This document shows, piece after piece, positions 1 through 6,762 of a stretch of 12,840 nt of DNA (positions are counted from its first letter, which is position 1; every line of letters begins with the position of its first letter). The stretch is taken from positions 1 to 12,840 of the forward strand of contig UQJF01000094.1 in assembly GCA_900541315.1 (NCBI GenBank), read 5' to 3'. The position numbers were made by a program, and so were the translations under genes. The stretch is from an uncultured Clostridium sp. (lineage in GTDB: Bacteria; Bacillota; Clostridia; Lachnospirales; Lachnospiraceae). The notes beneath the pieces are model-generated. The model was not told the origin of the DNA. It saw only the letters and a program-made list of their open reading frames with translations, and did not search any database.

Positions 1-48
1 CGAGATGTAGCTCCGTCTCGTGGGCTCGGAGATGTGTATAAGAGACAG
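1..48. other. Illumina/Nextera i7 adapter read into the assembly
   Basis: This is synthetic sequence. Bases 1-6 match the end of the P7 oligo (CGAGAT), bases 7-14 (GTAGCTCC) sit where the 8-base i7 index belongs, bases 15-29 are the Nextera read-2 segment (GTCTCGTGGGCTCGG), and bases 30-48 are the 19-base Tn5 mosaic end (AGATGTGTATAAGAGACAG). Genomic sequence starts at 49, in the middle of an open reading frame. From memory, the index corresponds to one of the Nextera XT v2 i7 set (N718). The permease frame therefore ends at a library artefact and not at a natural boundary. Confidence 0.98.
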
Positions 49-860
49 GTATCAATTCCCAGCCAGATGACTACCTGAAGTACCAGATAATAAATAATAG
101 AGCCAAAGGCAACGCTTAAAAGACGCAGGCCAAAGTTGCGGAAGATCTTTCCGAAGATTGCTTCCCCAATGATAACAGCAGCCAGACCGATAACGATAGC
201 ACCACGGCCCATATTAATATCAGCAAAGCCCTGATACTGGGAAAGAAGCGCTCCAGAAAGAGCCACCAGACCATTAGAGATCATCAGCCCCAGAACACGG
301 TTAAAGTCAGTGTTAATACCCTGAGCTCTCGCCATCTTGTCATTGCAGCCAGTTGCGCGGATGGAACAGCCAAGCTCAGTGCCAAAGAACCAGTAAAGGA
401 TAATGATCAGCACAATGATGATCAGTGATACTAAAAGAATAGTATTTTTAAAGAGAGGCACATTGCGGATAAAACGTAAAGATACAAGCAGGTCATACTT
501 ATCTACGTTGATCGCCTGATTTGCCTTTCCCATTATTTTCAAGTTAATAGAATATAATCCCAACTGTGTAAGGATACCCGAAAGGATAGCCGGAATCCCC
601 ATAAAGGTATGTAAAAGTCCGGTAACACAGCCTGCTGCCATACCCGCCAAAAGTGCTGCCACCATGGACACCCATACATTCTGTCCCTTTAACATCATCA
701 TAATGCAGACTGCACCGCCGGTACACAAAGAACCGTCTACAGTCAGATCCGCAAAATCCAGTATACGAAATGTGATATAAACACCAATGGCCATGATGCC
801 CCAGACCAGACCCTGTGCCACTGCTCCAGGAAGCGCATTTAATAAACTCATTATATTCAT
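49..860 (-). CDS. ABC importer permease (BPD_transp_2 type), 3' end cut off by adapter
   Basis: My translation from ATG 860-858 gives about 270 codons without a stop down to the adapter junction. The start is supported by AAGGGG seven bases upstream. The protein is very hydrophobic, with membrane stretches near residues 12-32, 43-58, 63-84, 88-104, 140-160, 188-206, 219-237 and 248-268. A conserved cytoplasmic loop around residues 160-190 (IRATGCNDKMARAQG) is typical of the branched-chain-amino-acid/TrpY-like permease group (COG4120, Pfam BPD_transp_2). The family is usually about 290-320 residues, so roughly 20-50 are missing. Its partner is the lipoprotein encoded immediately upstream (1037-2089). 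An ATPase gene normally follows and would lie past the left edge. The substrate is unknown: relatives include tryptophan/tyrosine importers, but nothing here decides it. Confidence 0.9.
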
Positions 861-958
861 TGTTTTCCCCTTTTTACAGCAGAGGACTCCCTCAACCATT
901 CTGTACTAGTACATCGTTTTCGAAATAACTGTACCAGAAAGACTCCGGGAGAACATTT

Positions 959-991
959 ACAGCGGGAAAGCCATATCCACCTTCCCGCTGT
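959..991 (-). other. Intercistronic hairpin between binding protein and permease genes
   Basis: A perfect 10-base stem (ACAGCGGGAA at 959-968, TTCCCGCTGT at 982-991) encloses a 13-base loop, 45 bases after the binding-protein stop. It is not followed by a T-run on the minus strand, so it is unlikely to be an efficient intrinsic terminator. In ABC importers such a hairpin commonly protects the upstream message from 3' decay and gives more binding protein than permease; that role is inferred. The rest of 861-1036 shows no gene. It contains a 12-base perfect palindrome, TGTACTAGTACA, at 902-913. Confidence 0.6.
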
Positions 992-1036
992 GTCTGCCAC
1001 GAAATTTTTTACATTAAATTTTTCTCTGGAAACCTA

Positions 1037-2089
1037 TTATTCTTCGATGGCTACATAGTCATCCGGAACTTTGATCTCCAGTGCATCGCAGATGGTCTTG
1101 TTATACTTCTTTGTAAACTGAGGTGCATATTCTACTGGCATCTCAGAAATATTAGCTTCACCAGTAAGGACTTTAACTGCCATCTTTCCAGTTGCAACAC
1201 CCAGATCATAATAGCTGATAGAAAGAGTTGCAACACCGCAGCCGGAGCAGATTCCCTCTTCTCCTGCAATGACAGGAACCTTTGCAGGCTGGCAGATATT
1301 GTTGATAATCTCAGTATTTGCTGCTGCTGTATTATCAGTCGGGATGTAGATCACATCGCTGTTGGTTGCTGCATTAGTAGTAATGGTTGCAAGGTCGTTG
1401 GAATCAGAGAATGCATAGTATTCGCAGGTATATCCCATTTCTTCCAGAGCTGCCTTTACAGTATCTACCTGATACTGGGAGTTAGCTTCTGCGGAGCAAT
1501 ATAACAGGCCAACATTCTTTGCATCCGGGAACAGTTCATGAAGCATAGCTGCCTGCTCATCTAACGGAGCCAGGTCAGAAGTACCGGAAATATTTCCGCC
1601 TACCAGACCGTCAAATCCGTCAATGCCAAGGGCTACACCATACTCAGTAACAGCAGTTCCTAATACAGGGATCTCATTGGTTCCTGCCTGTGCTGCCTGC
1701 AGAGCAGGAGTTGCGTTTGCAAGGATCAGGTCTACCTTATTGGAAACAAAGCTGTTGATAATAGTAGAGCAGGTATTGGAATCACCCTGTGCATTCTGCT
1801 CATCAAAGGTGACTGCATCACCCAGTGCATCTGTTAATGCATCCTTAAATCCCTGGGTAGCTGCATCCAGCGCTACATGCTGTACCAGCTGGCAGATACC
1901 TACTTTATAAGTTTTTCCATCAGTGGAAGCTGCTGCTTCACTCTTTGCTTCTTCAGAAGAAGCTGCCTCTGTTTCTGCTTTGGAAGCTGCTGCTGTAGTA
2001 GCTGTGCTGCCAGAACCGCCACATCCGGTCATAGATGCTGCACATGCTGCTGCTAATAAAAGTGACACGATTTTTGTAGATTTTTTCAT
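1037..2089 (-). CDS. ABC transporter substrate-binding lipoprotein (PF04392/TrpX-like)
   Basis: A 350-residue extracytoplasmic solute-binding protein. I start it at ATG 2089-2087, which has AGAGG eight bases upstream and opens a textbook lipoprotein signal (MKKSTKIVSLLLAAACAASM, then TGC) with the lipidated cysteine at residue 23. An upstream in-frame ATG at 2233 would add 48 residues and run through the promoter. Residues 24-58 are a flexible Ala/Ser/Thr/Glu linker, and residues 60-345 form the periplasmic-binding-like fold of the ABC_sub_bind family (COG2984; YKVGICQLVQHVALD start, NVGLLYCSAEANS, VIYIPTDNTAAAN, VPVIAGEEG). It captures a small ligand outside the membrane and delivers it to the permease encoded next. 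The family includes tryptophan and tyrosine binders, but the ligand here cannot be read from the sequence. Confidence 0.93.
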   Translation of the reverse strand: MKKSTKIVSLLLAAACAASMTGCGGSGSTATTAAASKAETEAASSEEAKSEAAASTDGKTYKVGICQLVQHVALDAATQGFKDALTDALGDAVTFDEQNAQGDSNTCSTIINSFVSNKVDLILANATPALQAAQAGTNEIPVLGTAVTEYGVALGIDGFDGLVGGNISGTSDLAPLDEQAAMLHELFPDAKNVGLLYCSAEANSQYQVDTVKAALEEMGYTCEYYAFSDSNDLATITTNAATNSDVIYIPTDNTAAANTEIINNICQPAKVPVIAGEEGICSGCGVATLSISYYDLGVATGKMAVKVLTGEANISEMPVEYAPQFTKKYNKTICDALEIKVPDDYVAIEE

Positions 2090-2118
2090 AATACCGTCCT
2101 CTTTTCGATAAAAACTCA

Positions 2119-2133
2119 TTCGTTTTATACGAA
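2119..2133. promoter_or_regulatory. Inverted repeat at the predicted transcription start (possible operator)
   Basis: TTCGT-TTTAT-ACGAA is a perfect 5-base inverted repeat with a 5-base centre. It lies eight bases downstream of the predicted -10 of the binding-protein promoter, about where transcription would begin. A repressor bound here would block initiation. No regulator gene is identified. Confidence 0.35.
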
Positions 2134-2141
2134 CTAAGGGT

Positions 2142-2170
2142 ATGATACTACAAAAAAATCTGCACGTCAA
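2142..2170 (-). promoter_or_regulatory. Sigma-A type promoter of the ABC importer operon
   Basis: On the minus strand, TTGACG (2170-2165) and TATCAT (2147-2142) are separated by exactly 17 bases. This leaves a leader of about 45 bases before the ATG at 2089. It is the best promoter match in the window and indicates that the importer is transcribed independently of the upstream two-component genes. Confidence 0.75.
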
Positions 2171-2171
2171 T

Positions 2172-2209
2172 TTTATTACTTTAAATTTTTGTGATTTTAA
2201 AGCAATAAA
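2172..2209. repeat. A/T-rich 14-base inverted repeat abutting the -35 element
   Basis: Arms at 2172-2185 (TTTATTACTTTAAA) and 2196-2209 (TTTAAAGCAATAAA) match at 13 of 14 positions around a 10-base centre. The one difference is a G:U pair in the minus-strand RNA. It lies between the sensor-kinase stop (2257) and the importer promoter, ending one base upstream of the -35. It could be an activator or repressor site or a weak terminator for the kinase gene. No T-run follows, so I favour a protein site, with low certainty. Confidence 0.4.
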
Positions 2210-2256
2210 GTGTTTTTTCGTCATTTTTACCAATAATTTTTCCAGTTTTTTACATT

Positions 2257-3669
2257 TTAAAGATCTTTCCAGTTTAAAGGAATAGTAACTACAAATTCTG
2301 TACCCTCTTCCAGCTGTGAAGTAACACGGATCGTTCCATGATAAAAATTTACAATGTGCTTTACAATGGAAAGTCCCAGACCGGTACCGCCCTGTTTCCG
2401 GCTCCGGCCCTTATCCACGCGGTAGAACCGCTCAAAAATGCGATCCAGGCTTTCCTGAGGGATGCCAACACCATTATCCCGAACACGGGCAACCATATTT
2501 CCATCTTTTTCCCGGATATTTACCCATACCTGACCGCCTGGTCGGTTGTATTTTACTGCATTGCTAACCAGATTGGAGAGCAGCTCTTTCATCTGCTGCA
2601 GATTTGCCTTGATGCTAAAAGGCTGACAGTCACAGTGCATAAATACCTGTCCGGCTGCTGCTGCAGGTTTTAAACTGTCTATGATCTCTTCAAGAAGCAC
2701 ACTGACTCTCACATCTGATACCACCACTTCTGCATCTTTTGCCTCCAGTCTGGAGATCATCAGAATATCGTTAATAAGACCGGCCATATTAATGGCTTCC
2801 TTCTTGATCCTTTTGATAAAGTCCATTTTCATATTCTCATCCTGAATCATGTCATTTTCTATTAATTCCGCATATCCCTGGATCGATGTGATAGGAGTCT
2901 TTAATTCATGGGAAGCGTTGCTGAAAAATTCCTGACGGATCCTTTTTTCCTTGTCGATCCGGGTCAGATATGCTTTTACATTTTTTGACATTTCCATGGT
3001 GGTTTCTGCGATCACATTTAACTCTGGATACTGGCACTTTTCAAAATGCAGTTCTGTATAATCCCCTTTGTAATCCCCCTTTACCTTTGACATTTCCGCT
3101 GCAATATTGCTTAAAGGCTGTGTAACGGAATCCACAAAACGTCTGGAAACTACCAATGCGCAGATAAGAGCTGCCAGAAAACTGAAAAGAGCCGCCGGCA
3201 GAAGCATAGTCAGATATTCACTGGCCCCGGAATAAGGCACAGAAACACGGATGATCATATCTGCCCGGTTGGATCTATAGGCCACATATAAAAGATTTCT
3301 CTTTGAGGTATGGGAATAACGTCTGGCAGAGCCACTGCCATTTTCCAGTGCCTGGACCACTTCTTTCCGGCTTAAATGATTGTCAAGTTCCAATGGATCT
3401 GCATCTGAGTCAGATACAACCGTTCCATCTGTACGGATCAGCGTTATACGGCTGGTATTTCCAGCTGTAAAAGTTTCCATGCGGCGCACCTGTTCTAACA
3501 GATCCCCGTCATAGTCCAATGTGCGGTCAATCATTTCCATAGTGTATAGCATGTCTTTTCTTGTTGTATCCAGTATCGTATTCCTGCTGGCAATATAAAA
3601 GATGACGCTGTTAATACACAGCGCCGCCAAAAGTACAAAAATGAATTTCTCCAGAATTGCCTTTCTCAT
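2257..3669 (-). CDS. PhoR-like sensor histidine kinase
   Basis: A 470-residue membrane sensor that autophosphorylates and passes phosphate to the response regulator encoded just upstream. Order: membrane helix 1 (about residues 8-28), an extracytoplasmic sensing region (29-153), membrane helix 2 (154-176), a HAMP-like linker (177-235), a HisKA dimerisation domain with phospho-accepting His254 in FFSNASHELKTPITS, and a HATPase_c domain with N-box Asn366/Asn370, G1 DNGVGIP (398-404), F-box FERFYR (412-417) and G2 GGTGLGLS (427-434). All catalytic motifs are intact. The start at 3669 has a strong AGGAGGG site seven bases upstream, which overlaps the end of the regulator gene three bases away, so the two are translationally coupled. 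The stimulus is unknown; the repeats upstream of the operon hint at a Pho-type system. Confidence 0.95.
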   Translation of the reverse strand: MRKAILEKFIFVLLAALCINSVIFYIASRNTILDTTRKDMLYTMEMIDRTLDYDGDLLEQVRRMETFTAGNTSRITLIRTDGTVVSDSDADPLELDNHLSRKEVVQALENGSGSARRYSHTSKRNLLYVAYRSNRADMIIRVSVPYSGASEYLTMLLPAALFSFLAALICALVVSRRFVDSVTQPLSNIAAEMSKVKGDYKGDYTELHFEKCQYPELNVIAETTMEMSKNVKAYLTRIDKEKRIRQEFFSNASHELKTPITSIQGYAELIENDMIQDENMKMDFIKRIKKEAINMAGLINDILMISRLEAKDAEVVVSDVRVSVLLEEIIDSLKPAAAAGQVFMHCDCQPFSIKANLQQMKELLSNLVSNAVKYNRPGGQVWVNIREKDGNMVARVRDNGVGIPQESLDRIFERFYRVDKGRSRKQGGTGLGLSIVKHIVNFYHGTIRVTSQLEEGTEFVVTIPLNWKDL

Positions 3670-3672
3670 AGG

Positions 3673-4359
3673 TCATCCCTCCTGATGTACCAGTCTGTAG
3701 CCTACGCCTCTGACTGTCTTAATACAGTAACTTCCCTTTTCTCCCAGTTTCTGGCGTAACGTACGGATATGCATATCCAGCGTTCTGGTCTCTCCGTCAT
3801 ATTCATAACCCCATACCTGATTTAAAAGTTCATCTCTTGTGACCACACGGGACTGGTTTTCCATGAGATAGACTAAAAGTTCAAATTCTTTTAAGGTCAG
3901 CTCACATAAATGGCCTTCACTGGTCACCTCCCTGGTCTTTTTGTTGATTTCAATATCTTCAAACTTAAGGATATCCTTTTTCTCTTCTCTTTTTGCGCGG
4001 CGCAGCAGGCTGCGTATCCTTGCAGAAAGCTCCAGGACACCAAAGGGCTTTACCATATAATCATCGGCACCACAGTCCAGACCTACTACCTTATCCAGCT
4101 CCTTCTCTTTGGCAGTTAAAAGCATAATGGGAAGCTCCTGCAGACCATCTGTCTGGCGTATCTGGCGGATTGCTGTAACACCATCCATCCCCGGAAGCAT
4201 CCAGTCAAATATAGCCAGAGATGGTGCTTCTTCTTTGATGCGCTCCAGACCTTCTTCTGCTGTTTCAAAGCCTTCTACCTCATAGCCAAAGCCTTCCAGC
4301 GCTATTTTTAAAAGATTACGTATGTTTTCATCATCTTCAATGATATAAATCTTATCCAT
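3673..4359 (-). CDS. OmpR/PhoB-family response regulator
   Basis: A 228-residue DNA-binding regulator. The receiver domain (1-118) has the acidic pair Asp9/Asp10, phospho-acceptor Asp52 (FDWMLPGMDG), Thr82 and Lys104 (VKPF). The winged-helix domain (about 125-226) ends in the usual TVRGVGYRL. I place the start at ATG 4359-4357 because it opens the receiver fold and has a GAGG site seven bases upstream. The longer frame to 4458 would add 33 unrelated residues and run through the promoter. It pairs with the kinase encoded three bases downstream. TTTTACA repeats upstream (4438-4477) look like its own binding sites, suggesting autoregulation. It most resembles PhoB/PhoP-type regulators, but the regulon cannot be shown here. 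Confidence 0.95.
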   Translation of the reverse strand: MDKIYIIEDDENIRNLLKIALEGFGYEVEGFETAEEGLERIKEEAPSLAIFDWMLPGMDGVTAIRQIRQTDGLQELPIMLLTAKEKELDKVVGLDCGADDYMVKPFGVLELSARIRSLLRRAKREEKKDILKFEDIEINKKTREVTSEGHLCELTLKEFELLVYLMENQSRVVTRDELLNQVWGYEYDGETRTLDMHIRTLRQKLGEKGSYCIKTVRGVGYRLVHQEG

Positions 4360-4382
4360 GGTGATCCTCGTCCTTCCTTTTT

Positions 4383-4409
4383 TAACCGCAAAGCCGCAAA
4401 ATGCGGTTA
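4383..4409 (-). other. Leader hairpin just upstream of the regulator ribosome site
   Basis: TAACCGCA (4383-4390) pairs perfectly with TGCGGTTA (4402-4409). The loop contains another GCGG, so the minus-strand RNA can instead form a short CCGCA/TGCGG hairpin that excludes the long one. It lies in the predicted 5' leader, about 23 bases before the start codon. It may modulate translation or message stability, but this is only inferred from complementarity. Confidence 0.4.
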
Positions 4410-4422
4410 TGCACTTACCATC

Positions 4423-4490
4423 AGCATACCACAGCTGTGTAAAAACAAAAACAGCCAAATGTAAAATTTATGTAAAACTTTACACTTGGC
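4423..4490 (-). promoter_or_regulatory. Promoter with PhoP/PhoB-box-like TTTTACA repeats
   Basis: On the minus strand TTTTACA occurs at 4477-4471, 4466-4460 and 4444-4438, that is at offsets 0, 11 and 33, one helical turn apart. Pho-family regulators bind TT(A/T/C)ACA-like direct repeats with an 11-base period. The last repeat ends nine bases upstream of a good -10, TATGCT (4428-4423), where no recognisable -35 exists, as expected for an activator-dependent promoter. A near-perfect 12-base inverted repeat (4454-4465 with 4479-4490, 11/12) overlaps the repeats, and a perfect palindrome CACAGCTGTG lies at 4430-4439. Confidence 0.6.
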
Positions 4491-4574
4491 TTTTATTGCA
4501 GTAATTTCGCCTTCTGCAGTGGCAGGAAGATGATGACTGTTGTTCCAGTTCCAATAAAAACAGAAAAAAATGCA

Positions 4575-4609
4575 GATAAAAAAATAAGACTCTAATAATC
4601 AGAGTCTTA
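4575..4609 (-). terminator. Intrinsic terminator of the exporter operon
   Basis: Read on the minus strand, TAAGACTCT (4609-4601), a seven-base loop and AGAGTCTTA (4593-4585) form a perfect nine-base stem followed directly by a T-rich run at 4584-4578. It lies about 100 bases after the permease stop and separates the exporter operon from the two-component operon. Confidence 0.8.
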
Positions 4610-4624
4610 AAAAAATGGGATAAA

Positions 4625-4690
4625 TCCTTATTTTCTTGATTTTTATTCCTTTTTTTTACTTTTTTTATTTCAACTTTTTTTCTTTTTTTA
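4625..4690. other. A-tract-rich 3' region of the exporter operon
   Basis: The minus strand carries A-runs at 4683-4689, 4675-4681, 4660-4666 and 4650-4657, plus shorter ones at 4640-4644 and 4631-4634. In the message this is a nearly pure purine 3' untranslated stretch; in DNA it would probably be curved or rigid. No gene is present. Confidence 0.55.
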
Positions 4691-4707
4691 TGGCACTGGA
4701 ATAACTG

Positions 4708-5886
4708 TTACTCACTTCTTAATGCATCGATTGGATTTAAGTTGGCGGCCCTTCTCGCAGGCATATATCCAAAAAACAGGCCAATAGCTACAGACACTCC
4801 AAAGGAGATAAGCACTGCCGACAGTGTGGGAGTGGCAGAGATCCCGATCATGGTTCCTACCACTTTTGTGGCAGCGCAGCCTATAAGGATGCCTGCTACA
4901 CCGCCTAAGGAACTGGTCACAGCTGCTTCAATAACAAACTGCTGTAAAATGGTTCCCTTGTCCGCTCCCAGTGACTTTCTGATACCGATCTCCCTTGTCC
5001 GCTCTGTTACAGATACCAGCATGATATTCATAACACCTACACCTGCAACTAAAAGGGATATTCCTGCAATACCACCCAGCATGCCGCTCATCATGACGAT
5101 CTGCTCGTTTAAGGAGTCTAACATCTCACTCATGGCTGTCACTCTGTAAAGATCACTATCTTTAAAGGTTTCATACAGAAAATTCTGGATCAGTGTTTTA
5201 GCAGTATCCGCGTTATCCGTATCTGACACCGTTAATGTATAACTGCTTACATTAGCACTTCCTGCCAGACTGGTAGCTACGCTGTAAGGAATCCATACAA
5301 AATCATCTGTTCCGCCGTCTTCCATGTTTTCCTCATCCTGTATCTCCACTATACCAACTATCTTAAAAGTATAACCATTTATTTTTAATGTCTCACTAAT
5401 GGCCTTTTGTGCACTTCCAAACAGTTCCCGGGTCACATAAGAACCGATCACGCATACCTTCTGGCGGGAAGCAATATCTGAGTAGGCGATATTTCTTCCA
5501 AGCTGAAGATCATAATCCTTCATATCCAGGTACTGCTCGCTTCTGCCTGCCACACTGGTAGAACTCATGGAGTCATCTCCCTTTTTTACAGTAGCTGACA
5601 AAGATACATTAGGACTGATACCGTCAAAAAGATCCCCGTGTTCATCGTAAAATGCATACATCTGTTCCACATCTACTGTACGGGATGTAAGATTGGTCAT
5701 ATTTACATTGATCTGGTTTACGCCCATGCTGGCAAAGCTTTCCACTACGCTTCCCATATAGCCATTGACCAGACTTACCAGGATAATGACCGCTGCCACA
5801 CCAATTATGATCCCTAACATAGTCAGGAAAGAGCGCATCTTATTGCCCCATATGCTTTTTATAGCCAGTTTAAAGGATTGCAGCAT
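4708..5886 (-). CDS. MacB/FtsX-type ABC exporter permease
   Basis: A 392-residue permease with the four-helix MacB arrangement: an amphipathic start (FKLAIKSIWGNKMRSFLTML), helix 1 about residues 19-42, a large extracytoplasmic MacB_PCD domain (about 45-260), helix 2 (268-292), the cytoplasmic coupling segment TERTREIGIRKSLGA (294-308), helix 3 (318-342) and helix 4 (354-374), ending PARRAANLNPIDALRSE. This family transmits ATPase movement to extracytoplasmic partners rather than pumping through a channel, and typically handles peptides, toxins or lipoproteins. The start overlaps the ATPase gene by 17 bases, indicating translational coupling; the nearest ribosome site (GGAG) is rather far, about 12 bases upstream. 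The closest well-studied arrangement is Bacillus YknXYZ. Confidence 0.93.
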   Translation of the reverse strand: MLQSFKLAIKSIWGNKMRSFLTMLGIIIGVAAVIILVSLVNGYMGSVVESFASMGVNQINVNMTNLTSRTVDVEQMYAFYDEHGDLFDGISPNVSLSATVKKGDDSMSSTSVAGRSEQYLDMKDYDLQLGRNIAYSDIASRQKVCVIGSYVTRELFGSAQKAISETLKINGYTFKIVGIVEIQDEENMEDGGTDDFVWIPYSVATSLAGSANVSSYTLTVSDTDNADTAKTLIQNFLYETFKDSDLYRVTAMSEMLDSLNEQIVMMSGMLGGIAGISLLVAGVGVMNIMLVSVTERTREIGIRKSLGADKGTILQQFVIEAAVTSSLGGVAGILIGCAATKVVGTMIGISATPTLSAVLISFGVSVAIGLFFGYMPARRAANLNPIDALRSE

Positions 5887-6703
5887 AATCTTTTACATCT
5901 CCGTCAAATATTTTGTGTCCATCTGCAATGCGTACCACCCGTTTGGCCTCCATGGCAATGGAATTATCATGGGTGATCATCACAATGGTATTTCCTTCTT
6001 TGTTTAACTGTTTCAAAAAATTCAAAACCTCACGGCTGGTTTTTGAATCCAGAGCACCTGTAGGCTCATCTGCCAAAATCAGGGACGGATCCCCGGCCAA
6101 TGCCCTGGCTATAGAAACACGCTGCTGCTGACCGCCAGATAACTGGTTTGGCATATTTTTCCACTTTTCTGCCAGACCTACCTTTTCCAAAGAAGCCATA
6201 GCACGCTTCTTTCGCTCCTCACTTCCCACTCCTGCATAAAGAAGAGGAAGCTCCACATTTTCCAGCAAATTTAACTTCGGAAGAAGATTGTACTGCTGGA
6301 AAATAAAACCGATCATCTTATTTCTGATCCTTGCAAGCTGTTTATCTTCCATTTTGCTTACATCTTCTCCGCCCAGATAGTATTCTCCTTTGGTAGGAAC
6401 ATCCAATGCCCCAATAATATTCATCAATGTGGATTTTCCGCTTCCGGATTTTCCTACAATAGCAACAAATTCCCCTTTATCAATGGATACACTTACATCA
6501 TCATTGGCGCGGACCTCTTCACCCCCAAGATGGTAGATCTTGAAAATGTGGCGAAGATCAATGAGATGTTTGCCCGGTTGATCCAGATCTGCATCATTTG
6601 TATCATTATCTTTATTTTGAGTTTTTATCTCATGAGTATTTTTCTCATCTATGTTGTTTGTTCTGCTTTTATTATCCTGCCGACCTTTACGTAAACGGAA
6701 CAT
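5870..6703 (-). CDS. MacB/LolD-type ABC exporter ATPase
   Basis: A 277-residue ATPase that powers the exporter. Motifs: Walker A GKSGSGKST (84-92), Q-loop Gln136 in FIFQQYNLLP, signature LSGGQQQR (188-195), Walker B LILADEP (208-214) with D-loop GALD, and switch His245 in MITHD. I choose ATG 6703-6701, preceded by AAAGGGG five bases away. An alternative ATG at 6736 would add 11 residues with a poorer site. Residues 1-45 form an unusual hydrophilic Lys/Asn/Asp-rich extension before the ABC fold; LolD/MacB-type ATPases usually begin near what is residue 47 here. It lies 59 bases after the adaptor gene and overlaps the permease gene by 17 bases. Confidence 0.95.
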   Translation of the reverse strand: MFRLRKGRQDNKSRTNNIDEKNTHEIKTQNKDNDTNDADLDQPGKHLIDLRHIFKIYHLGGEEVRANDDVSVSIDKGEFVAIVGKSGSGKSTLMNIIGALDVPTKGEYYLGGEDVSKMEDKQLARIRNKMIGFIFQQYNLLPKLNLLENVELPLLYAGVGSEERKKRAMASLEKVGLAEKWKNMPNQLSGGQQQRVSIARALAGDPSLILADEPTGALDSKTSREVLNFLKQLNKEGNTIVMITHDNSIAMEAKRVVRIADGHKIFDGDVKDYAAIL

Positions 6704-6762
6704 AAAAACCCCTTTCACTATTGCCGCATTTTTCACACTGCCCTGCTCTATTGTGGATAACT

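Noticed and set aside
2087..2233. 48-residue N-terminal extension of the binding protein
   Set aside because: It would cover the consensus promoter and displace a clear lipoprotein signal that has its own ribosome site.
4360..4458. 33-residue N-terminal extension of the response regulator
   Set aside because: The receiver domain starts cleanly at the internal Met with a ribosome site, and the extension overlaps the Pho-box-like promoter.
4454..4490. The 11/12 inverted repeat read as an intrinsic terminator
   Set aside because: The stem is A/T-rich and a better terminator lies at 4575-4609. The exact 11-base heptamer spacing and downstream -10 make a regulatory role more likely, although both are possible.
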